Below, in pieces: positions 54,685-64,000 of a stretch of 64,000 bases of DNA. Numbering within the stretch: position 1 is the stretch's first letter; each line of letters opens with the position of its first letter. The stretch spans positions 186,001 through 250,000 of the forward strand of contig NZ_JAAOEO010000002.1 of NCBI RefSeq assembly GCF_011393025.1. The letters are read 5' to 3'. The DNA comes from Neobacillus terrae (GTDB lineage Bacteria > Bacillota > Bacilli > Bacillales > Cytobacillaceae). The notes under the pieces were generated by a model that worked only from the letters and a program-made list of their open reading frames with translations, was not told the DNA's origin and searched no databases. Both the position numbers and the translations under genes were made by a program.

Positions 54685-54987
54685 ATGATAGCATCAACTG
54701 AAAAGCTGTATGTGGAACTCCGTAATACCGAAAAGGAATTGATAAACCGTTTAAGTAAAATGAAGGATAAAACATGGTTCACATCCATTTTGGAAGATGA
54801 ACTTTTAGATGTTCAGAATGCAATGGGAAAAATCAAAAAGGGAACATTTGGTGAATGTGAATTTTCGGGCGAATTATTACCCGAGGACCTGCTTTCCATT
54901 GTTCCTATACTTAGGACTGAGAAAGACTGTGCTGTTATAAATTTCTTTTATAAAAAACCATATGAGGAATTGTTTTTTGACCGTTAG
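54685..54987 (+). CDS. ylyA: YlyA, DksA/TraR-like sporulation protein
   Basis: 100 residues, GGAGGCAGG before the ATG. A helical N-terminal hairpin (TEKLYVELRNTEKELINRLS) and a C-terminal part resembling the DksA/TraR finger, GTFGECEFSGELLPEDLL, but with only one of the zinc cysteines, so no zinc site. In B. subtilis YlyA is a forespore protein that binds RNA polymerase and affects some sigma-G genes. Shorter than the B. subtilis protein. Confidence 0.78.
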   Translation: MIASTEKLYVELRNTEKELINRLSKMKDKTWFTSILEDELLDVQNAMGKIKKGTFGECEFSGELLPEDLLSIVPILRTEKDCAVINFFYKKPYEELFFDR

Positions 54988-55053
54988 ATTTACGATGAAG
55001 CCAGGTTGTGCTAAAATGCTAGGGAAGTCATCGCATAATGTGGAGGTTTTCCG

Positions 55054-55545
55054 GTGTTTTATTATTTGATTGCTGTTTTAATTATTTTATTAGACCAGGT
55101 TACAAAATGGCTGATTGTTGCAAAAATGCAATTTGGTGAAAGCATAACGGTAATAAAGGATTTTCTTTATATTACATCCCATCGCAATAGAGGTGCGGCA
55201 TGGGGAATTTTGCAAGGGCAGATGTGGCTTTTTTATGCCATAACAGTTGTAGTAATTATTGGAATCATCTATTACATGCAAAAAGCAGCAAAAGGAAAGC
55301 CAATGCTGGGCATTTCACTTGCGTTAATGCTGGGCGGGGCGATTGGTAATTTTATTGATCGTGTCGTTCGAAAAGAAGTAGTTGATTTTATCCATACATT
55401 TATTTTCAGTTACAACTTTCCTGTTTTTAATGTTGCAGATTCGTCCCTTGTCATCGGTGTGGCATTATTGATGATTCAAATGCTGCGAGAAGAGAGAGAA
55501 ACAAAGGAGAAATCATATGGAGAAAATGGAACACACGGTTCTTGA
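55054..55545 (+). CDS. lspA: Lipoprotein signal peptidase LspA
   Basis: 163 residues, GTG start behind GGAGG. Four transmembrane helices. Catalytic aspartates in [20 protein letters not shown] (~93-112) and [12 protein letters not shown] (~124-135); also DQVTKWLI near residue 13. Removes signal peptides of diacylglyceryl-modified prolipoproteins, such as the lipoprotein at 2323-2763. Overlaps the next gene by 29 bases. Confidence 0.96.
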   Translation: MFYYLIAVLIILLDQVTKWLIVAKMQFGESITVIKDFLYITSHRNRGAAWGILQGQMWLFYAITVVVIIGIIYYMQKAAKGKPMLGISLALMLGGAIGNFIDRVVRKEVVDFIHTFIFSYNFPVFNVADSSLVIGVALLMIQMLREERETKEKSYGENGTHGS

Positions 55546-56428
55546 GGACCAAAAGGGAGACAGGATTGATAAAGCTGTTTCCTCAATAAATGAAGAATGG
55601 TCCAGGTCACAGGTCCAGCAATGGATTAAAGATGGATATGTTCTGGTTAACGGGCAGAAAGTTAAAACCAATTATAAATGCAGTGTTAATGATTCGATTG
55701 AAATTGTTATTCCAGATCCGGAGCCATTGGATGTAATCCCTGAAGAAATGGACCTGGATTACTATTATGAAGACAGTGATGTTCTGGTTGTAAATAAACC
55801 GCGCGGCATGGTGGTTCACCCGGCACCCGGACATTTACATGGGACACTGGTAAATGGGCTGATGGCTCATTGTAAGGATTTATCAGGAATTAATGGAGTC
55901 ATGAGGCCTGGTATTGTTCACCGAATTGATAAAGATACTTCAGGTCTTTTAATGGTAGCCAAAAATGACATGGCTCATGAAAGTCTGGTTAATCAGCTCG
56001 TGGAAAAAACGGTTACAAGAAAATATAAAGCAATTGTACATGGTGTAATACCGCATGACTACGGAACGGTAGACGCTCCCCTTGGCAGAGATCCAAAAGA
56101 CCGTCAGAGCATGACAGTTGTGGACCAGGGTAAGCATGCTGTTACTCATTTTCATGTGATAGAAAGGTTCAAGGACTTTACGTTTATTGAATGCCAGCTT
56201 GAGACAGGACGGACTCACCAGATCAGGGTGCATATGAAGTATATTGGATATCCTCTTGCGGGTGATCCAAAATATGGACCGAAAAAGACTCTTGATATAG
56301 ATGGCCAGGCATTGCATGCGGGAGTTCTAGGGTTTGTACATCCAAGAACAAAAGAATACCTTGAGTTTGAGGCTCCTCTTCCAAAAGATTTTGAAGAGCT
56401 TCTGGGCTATTTAAGAATTAATAATTGA
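55517..56428 (+). CDS. ylyB: RluD-type 23S rRNA pseudouridine synthase (YlyB)
   Basis: 303 residues, ATG 7 bases after AAAGGAG within lspA. N-terminal S4 domain ([20 protein letters not shown]), catalytic domain with [25 protein letters not shown] (catalytic Asp ~143) and [13 protein letters not shown] (~229-241). RluA/C/D group, expected to modify 23S rRNA; exact positions unknown. Its last bases overlap the -35 of the pyr promoter. Confidence 0.94.
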   Translation: MEKMEHTVLEDQKGDRIDKAVSSINEEWSRSQVQQWIKDGYVLVNGQKVKTNYKCSVNDSIEIVIPDPEPLDVIPEEMDLDYYYEDSDVLVVNKPRGMVVHPAPGHLHGTLVNGLMAHCKDLSGINGVMRPGIVHRIDKDTSGLLMVAKNDMAHESLVNQLVEKTVTRKYKAIVHGVIPHDYGTVDAPLGRDPKDRQSMTVVDQGKHAVTHFHVIERFKDFTFIECQLETGRTHQIRVHMKYIGYPLAGDPKYGPKKTLDIDGQALHAGVLGFVHPRTKEYLEFEAPLPKDFEELLGYLRINN

Positions 56429-56453
56429 CATGTCAAAGTTTGTAAGATAAGAT
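56425..56453 (+). promoter_or_regulatory. Sigma-A promoter of the pyr operon
   Basis: TTGACA (56425-56430), 17-base spacer, TAAGAT (56448-56453); the -35 overlaps the ylyB stop codon. Confidence 0.78.
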
Positions 56454-56461
56454 AACTTTAG

Positions 56462-57118
<657 letters not shown>

Positions 57119-57135
57119 ATAACCCTTTTAATGGC

Positions 57136-57230
57136 AGTCCTGTGAGGCTGACAAAGGGAGTCAGAATGGAGCTCAGATTTTTGAGCCATTTACCCTCTTT
57201 GTTTACTAATCAGGCAAAGAGGGTTTTTTT
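57136..57230 (+). promoter_or_regulatory. PyrR attenuator 2 (pyrR-pyrP gap)
   Basis: PyrR loop AGTCCTGTGAGGCT (57136-57149); terminator ACCCTCTTTG (57192-57201) / CAAAGAGGGT (57215-57224) with a T-run. Confidence 0.93.
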
Positions 57231-57345
57231 AGGCATTTTAAGGAAAGTTAAAGAGAAGCGGAAAAGACCGGCATTATTTACTACCACTAAAGCCGTTGGA
57301 ATTCTTCTTGCAAAAATAAATATAATACAAGGGGAGAAAGAAATA

Positions 57346-58632
57346 ATGAATAAACCTATCCTGAATGTAAAAGATGTTCCAAAACCCGCCCAATGGCTTA
57401 CACTTAGTATTCAGCATCTGTTCGCAATGTTTGGGGCAACCATCCTTGTTCCTTACCTGGTCGGATTAAGCCCATCCATCGCATTAATCTCAAGCGGCCT
57501 TGGAACACTCGCTTTCTTGTTAATTACTCAATTTAAAGTACCTGCATATCTTGGCTCTTCCTTTGCCTTCATTGCTCCGGTAATTGCCGCAAAAGCGTCA
57601 GGCGGTCCGGGAGCAGCCATGATCGGTACCTTTATGGCAGGTCTTGTATACGGAATTGTTTCTTTAGTTATTAAAAAAGCAGGATACCGCTGGATTATGA
57701 ATCTACTTCCTCCGGTAGTAGTTGGGCCTGTTATTGTTGTAATCGGACTTTCACTTTCTAGCACTGCTGTAGGCATGGCAATGAACAACCCTGCAGGGAA
57801 ATACAGCCTGCTTCACTTCTCAGTTGGCCTTGTTGCACTGGCAGCAACTGTAATTTTCTCCATCTATGCTAAAGGAATGCTTAGCATGATTCCGATTCTC
57901 GGAGGAATTGTTGTAGGCTATATCTATGCACTTGCAGTTGGAGTGGTTGATTTAGCACCAGTTGGTAAAGCTCATTGGTTTGAAATGCCTGATTTTCTCT
58001 TCCCTTTTATTGACTATAAAGTAAAAGTAACCTGGAGTCTGGTTGGATTGATGGTGCCAGTAGCGATTGTGACGCTTTCTGAGCATATTGGCCACCAGCT
58101 CGTCTTAAGTAAGGTAGTAGGAAAAGATTATATTAAAGATCCTGGGCTGCACCGTTCTATCTTAGGAGATGGAACGGCGACAATGATTTCTGCGCTGATC
58201 GGGGGGCCTCCTAAAACCACTTATGGTGAAAATATTGGAGTGCTAGCCATCACTCGGGTTTACAGCGTGTACGTCCTTGCCGGCGCGGCAGTAATTGCAG
58301 TATTATTCGGCTTTATTGGAAAAATGACAGCATTAATCAGCACAATACCAACGCCTGTTATGGGCGGAGTATCCATCCTTCTGTTTGGAATCATCGCTTC
58401 CTCTGGCCTTCGTATGCTGGTAGACAGTAAAATTAATTTTGGTGATAAACGTAATCTTGTGATTGCTTCAGTAATCCTTGTTATCGGAATCGGCGGCGCG
58501 TTTATCAAGGTCGCGAACTTCCAAATCCAGGGTATGGCTCTAGCGGCGATTATCGGTGTAGTGTTAAACCTAGTACTTCCAGGCAGAGAGCCTGCAAAAG
58601 AAGATCTGTTTGAAGAACAAAAATCTGCATAA
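57346..58632 (+). CDS. pyrP: Uracil permease PyrP
   Basis: 428 residues from the ATG at 57346 (AAGGGGAG in front; the earlier in-frame start at 57142 lies inside attenuator 2). NCS2 family: about 12-14 transmembrane segments, ISIQ-type opening QWLTLSIQHLFAMFGATILV, conserved HIGHQLVLSKVVGKD (~244-258, substrate-site Glu/His before it in SEHIGH) and GGPPKTTYGENIGVLAITRV (~285-304). Imports uracil with protons. Second gene of the pyr operon. Confidence 0.95.
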   Translation: MNKPILNVKDVPKPAQWLTLSIQHLFAMFGATILVPYLVGLSPSIALISSGLGTLAFLLITQFKVPAYLGSSFAFIAPVIAAKASGGPGAAMIGTFMAGLVYGIVSLVIKKAGYRWIMNLLPPVVVGPVIVVIGLSLSSTAVGMAMNNPAGKYSLLHFSVGLVALAATVIFSIYAKGMLSMIPILGGIVVGYIYALAVGVVDLAPVGKAHWFEMPDFLFPFIDYKVKVTWSLVGLMVPVAIVTLSEHIGHQLVLSKVVGKDYIKDPGLHRSILGDGTATMISALIGGPPKTTYGENIGVLAITRVYSVYVLAGAAVIAVLFGFIGKMTALISTIPTPVMGGVSILLFGIIASSGLRMLVDSKINFGDKRNLVIASVILVIGIGGAFIKVANFQIQGMALAAIIGVVLNLVLPGREPAKEDLFEEQKSA

Positions 58633-58655
58633 AGCGAAAGCGAACCTTTTAAATG

Positions 58656-58777
58656 AGTCCAGAGAGGCGAATAAGGGTGTAGCGTAACTGATGACAGGCA
58701 CAAGAAGGAAAATAAAATCCTTGTTGGGCTTGCTTCAGCGCAAACACCCTGTCCTAAATGGCAGGGTGTTTTTTTGC
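58656..58777 (+). promoter_or_regulatory. PyrR attenuator 3 (pyrP-pyrB gap)
   Basis: PyrR loop AGTCCAGAGAGGCG (58656-58669, last base differs from the other two); terminator AACACCCTG (58743-58751) / CAGGGTGTT (58762-58770) with a T-run. Confidence 0.9.
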
Positions 58778-58868
58778 TAATCAGAATTTATATCCATAAA
58801 TTCTAAACGCATAAGAAAAACTTGGGCATCCGCCAAAAAGAACTTGGCGAATGCAAAGTTTTTCTAAT
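58776..58868. repeat. Family B repeat, copy 2
   Basis: Starts GCTAATCAGAATTTATATCC, continues TAAACGCATAAGAAAAACTT, GGGCATCCGCC, and ends ACTTGGCGAATGCAAAGTTT and TTCTAATATG. Reverse complement of 11478-11570. Lies directly behind the attenuator 3 terminator. GGCATCCGCC and GGCGAATGC can pair imperfectly. Confidence 0.8.
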
Positions 58869-58884
58869 ATGAAGATTCTTTAAA

Positions 58885-59015
58885 TCATGTTGCTGATTGC
58901 ATGGGAATCTGCGACACTCCAGCGGAAAAACGGGCTGGAAAGACCCCCGCAGGAAGGAACGAGCGAGGAGGCTTGCCAGTTCGTCCGCGGAAAGGGAGCA
59001 GATTCACCTATTAAA
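58885..59015. repeat. Family D repeat, diverged copy before pyrB
   Basis: GATTGCATGGGAATCTGCGA, CTCCAGCGGAAAAACGGGCT, GACCCCCGCAGGAAGGAACG, AGCGAGGAGGCTTGCCAG and CGTCCGCGGAAAGGGAGCAG follow the order of the family D parts seen around 23330-23620, without the inserted family A element. Confidence 0.6.
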
Positions 59016-59032
59016 TAAAAGTAAAAACATAA

Positions 59033-61246
<2,214 letters not shown>

Positions 61247-61247
<1 letters not shown>

Positions 61248-62347
61248 TGAATAAACAGCTGATATTGGAGAATGGCACCATTTTTGTCGGAGAGGGCTTC
61301 GGCAGCCAGGAAAAAACAATTGGAGAGGTTGTTTTCAATACAGGAATGACTGGTTATCAGGAAATCCTGTCTGACCCTTCCTATTGCGGGCAAATTGTTA
61401 CATTTACATATCCTCTCATAGGAAATTACGGAATTAACCGGGATGACTTTGAATCTATTAATCCTGCGGTAAAGGGATTTGTCGTTAAAGAAGCAGCAGA
61501 ACTTCCTTCTAATTGGAGAAGCGAATTTACATTAGATGAATATTTACGATTTAAAAAGATTCCGGGAATAAGTGGAATTGATACAAGGAAACTGACTAGG
61601 ATTATCAGGGAATATGGCACATTAAAAGGAGCGATTTGTGATATATCGGAGGATGCGCAGCAGGTTCTTTCACAGCTTCATTCATCTGTGCTTCCAATTG
61701 ACCAGGTTAGCCAGGTTTCAACCATGAATCCTTATCCCAGCCCTGGCCGGGGAAAAAGAGTTGTACTTGTGGATTTCGGAATGAAGCATGGGATTCTAAG
61801 AGAGCTAAATCGCCGGGACTGTGATGTGGTGGTGGTTCCTTATAGTACAAGTGCTGAAGAAATCCTCCATTTACGCCCGGATGGAATTATGCTTTCAAAC
61901 GGGCCTGGGGATCCAAAGGATGTTCCGGAAGCGATTGAAATGATTAAAGGTATATTGGGTAAGGTTCCTCTTTTCGGAATCTGCCTTGGACATCAGCTTT
62001 TTGCCCTTGCCTGCGGAGCGGATACAAGTAAAATGAAGTTTGGCCATCGCGGCTCAAACCATCCAGTTAAAAATCTTCGAACAGGAAAAATTGCCATAAC
62101 CGCTCAAAACCACGGTTATGCGGTTGAAAGGGAATCTATAGGCTCTACGGAACTTGAGATTACTCATATAGCTCTGAATGACGATTCTGTTGAAGGACTT
62201 CAGCACAAGGAGTTCCCTGCCTTTACAGTGCAGTACCATCCTGAAGCATCACCAGGACCAGAGGACGCAAACGGTTTATTTGACCAGTTTATGAATTTAA
62301 TAGATTCCAAGAAAGAGGAGGCTGCTGGCTATGCCAAAACGTACTGA
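61247..62347 (+). CDS. carA: Carbamoyl-phosphate synthase small subunit (pyrimidine-specific)
   Basis: 366 residues from the ATG at 61247, which overlaps the pyrC stop; an in-frame ATG at 61178 is inside pyrC. N-terminal CPSase domain ([27 protein letters not shown], quoted at 20) and C-terminal class I glutamine amidotransferase with nucleophile Cys in [15 protein letters not shown] (~244) and His/Glu in [12 protein letters not shown] (~328). Supplies ammonia from glutamine to the large subunit. B. subtilis name pyrAA. Overlaps carB by 17 bases. Confidence 0.96.
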
Positions 62348-64000
62348 TATTAAAACCATTCTTGTGATTGGGTCGGGCCCAATCGTCATCGGTCAGGCAG
62401 CTGAATTCGATTACGCCGGAACACAGGCTTGTCTGGCATTAAAAGAAGAAGGATACCGGGTTATTCTTGTAAACTCCAATCCCGCTACTATTATGACGGA
62501 CACCGAAATAGCCGATAAGGTTTATATTGAGCCACTAACACTTGAATTTGTGAGTAGGATTATCCGAAAGGAACGTCCTGATGCGCTCCTTGCAACTCTC
62601 GGTGGACAGACAGGTTTAAATATGGCTGTTGAACTACATGAGTCTGGTGTTCTTGATGAGTGCGAAGTAGAAATCCTTGGCACAAAGCTGACAGCCATTA
62701 AAAAAGCAGAAGACAGGGAATTGTTCCGTAATTTGATGAACGAACTCAACGAGCCGGTGCCGGACAGCGAAATCGTGCACCATATGGAGGAAGCGGAGCG
62801 TTTTGTTGAAAGAGCAGGATATCCGGTAATAGTAAGGCCTGCCTATACTCTTGGCGGAACAGGCGGAGGAATTTGCCGGGATCATGATGAACTGGTGGAA
62901 ATCATTACCAGCGGCCTCAAAAACAGCCCGGTGAACCAGTGTCTGCTTGAAAAAAGCATCGCTGGCTTTAAGGAAATCGAATATGAAGTCATGCGTGACA
63001 GTAATGATAATGCCATCGTGGTTTGTAACATGGAAAATATTGATCCGGTTGGAGTGCATACAGGTGATTCAATTGTAGTTGCTCCGAGCCAGACTCTAAG
63101 CGACCGTGAATATCAGCTTTTAAGAAATGTCTCCCTTAAAATTATCCGCAGCCTTAAGATAGAAGGCGGCTGTAACGTACAGCTGGCACTAGATCCAGAC
63201 AGCTTTGAATATTTTATCATCGAAGTTAACCCGAGGGTTAGCAGGTCCTCTGCTCTTGCTTCAAAAGCAACGGGATATCCGATTGCCAAGCTTGCTGCAA
63301 AAATAGCTGTAGGGCTTACACTTGATGAAATGCTAAATCCTGTTACAGGCAAAACCTACGCAAGCTTTGAACCTGCACTTGATTATATCGTAACCAAAAT
63401 TCCTAGATGGCCTTTTGATAAATTTGAATCAGGTAACCGTTCTCTCGGGACTCAAATGAAAGCAACCGGAGAAGTAATGGCCATCGGCAGAACCTTTGAA
63501 GAGTCCCTGCTAAAAGCTATTCGTTCTCTTGAAGCCGGAGTAAGTCACTTTGAATTAAAGGACGGACAGGAAATAGATGCTGATCTGCTAGAAAAACGAA
63601 TCAGAAAAGCAGGCGATGAAAGATTATTCTATATCGCGGAAGCGCTGAAACGTGGAATTACGATTGAAACGATCCACAATTGGAGCAAAATCGACCTCTT
63701 TTTCCTTAAAAAGATGGAAGGGATCATTCTCCTTGAGCAAAAGACTGAAAAGAACAAGTTTGAGGTTGAATCTGCACACAAAGCCAAGCAATCAGGATTC
63801 TCGGACAAGAAGCTTGCCGAGCTTTGGAATACTTCTGAAGAAGTGATTTATTCCTGGAGAAAAGAAAAGGGAATCCTTCCAGTCTATAAAATGGTAGATA
63901 CTTGTGCGGCGGAGTTTGAATCCGAAACTCCATATTTCTTTGGGACATATGAAGAAGAGAACGAATCGGTAAGAACCGACAGAAAAAGTGTGATTGTGCT
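62331..64000 (+). CDS. carB: Carbamoyl-phosphate synthase large subunit, 3' end cut by window
   Basis: About 556 of the usual ~1070 residues are visible; the frame is open to the window end. ATG at 62331 behind AAAGAGGAGG. The first ATP-grasp half is complete: [20 protein letters not shown] (~12-31), [25 protein letters not shown] (~168-180) and [20 protein letters not shown] (~300-319), then the oligomerisation domain. B. subtilis name pyrAB. Confidence 0.96.
   Translation, partial: MPKRTDIKTILVIGSGPIVIGQAAEFDYAGTQACLALKEEGYRVILVNSNPATIMTDTEIADKVYIEPLTLEFVSRIIRKERPDALLATLGGQTGLNMAVELHESGVLDECEVEILGTKLTAIKKAEDRELFRNLMNELNEPVPDSEIVHHMEEAERFVERAGYPVIVRPAYTLGGTGGGICRDHDELVEIITSGLKNSPVNQCLLEKSIAGFKEIEYEVMRDSNDNAIVVCNMENIDPVGVHTGDSIVVAPSQTLSDREYQLLRNVSLKIIRSLKIEGGCNVQLALDPDSFEYFIIEVNPRVSRSSALASKATGYPIAKLAAKIAVGLTLDEMLNPVTGKTYASFEPALDYIVTKIPRWPFDKFESGNRSLGTQMKATGEVMAIGRTFEESLLKAIRSLEAGVSHFELKDGQEIDADLLEKRIRKAGDERLFYIAEALKRGITIETIHNWSKIDLFFLKKMEGIILLEQKTEKNKFEVESAHKAKQSGFSDKKLAELWNTSEEVIYSWRKEKGILPVYKMVDTCAAEFESETPYFFGTYEEENESVRTDRKSVIV

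Noticed and set aside
57142..57345. N-terminal extension of pyrP
   Set aside because: The in-frame codons lie within the PyrR attenuator; the permease start at 57346 has its own ribosome site.

Overview
The window is a stretch of chromosome from a low-GC, endospore-forming Bacillaceae bacterium. Gene order follows the Bacillus subtilis ylb-dcw-spoIIG-ylm-ileS-pyr region almost gene for gene. Sporulation genes (gerR, ylbJ, spoVD, spoVE, spoIIGA, sigE, sigG, ylyA), bacillithiol synthesis (bshC), RicF and PyrR/T-box control all point to Bacillus sensu lato. The intergenic repeats resemble those I remember from Cytobacillus/Mesobacillus-type genomes; that genus hint is an inference from memory.

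Layout. 1-12.8 kb: the ylbC-ylbM block (CAP protein, YlbD/YlbE, RicF, YlbG, RsmD, CoaD, YlbJ, YlbK, YlbL, TmcAL), interrupted by three minus-strand genes and two extra plus-strand genes of unknown function. 13-16.2 kb: ylbN-rpmF, a crotonase-family enzyme, the late-sporulation regulator GerR and acetyltransferase YlbP. 16.4-19.6 kb: a three-gene acyl-CoA carboxylase operon with a cre site upstream. 19.7-22.8 kb: panE, a DUF3397-like membrane protein and bshC. 22.8-23.8 kb: a degenerate transposase fragment, nested palindromic repeats, then DnaA-box and MraZ-box motifs before the division/cell-wall (dcw) cluster.

23.8-43.5 kb is the dcw cluster: mraZ, rsmH, ftsL, pbpB, spoVD, murE, mraY, murD, spoVE, murG, murB, divIB, ylxW, ylxX, sbp, ftsA, ftsZ. 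44-47.2 kb is the sporulation sigma block (spoIIGA protease, pro-sigma-E, sigma-G). 47.2-51.3 kb is ylmC-ylmH and divIVA. Then come ileS behind an isoleucine T-box, ylyA, lspA and a RluD-type pseudouridine synthase. 56.4-64 kb is the pyrimidine operon (pyrR, pyrP, pyrB, pyrC, carA, carB cut by the window end) with three PyrR-dependent attenuators.

Most of the window is ordinary core genome. The parts worth a second look are: a spoIIGA gene with no ATG/GTG/TTG in its conserved N-terminal part, pointing to a CTG start; a palindrome of two abutting DnaA boxes ahead of mraZ; a hairpin that includes the spoVD start codon; a perfect cre match before the acyl-CoA carboxylase genes; a 90-bp element present in two inverted copies 47 kb apart; and palindromic repeats inserted at the same point of a second repeat in two places. 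I see no clearly new multi-gene system, CRISPR array, prophage, tRNA or rRNA gene.
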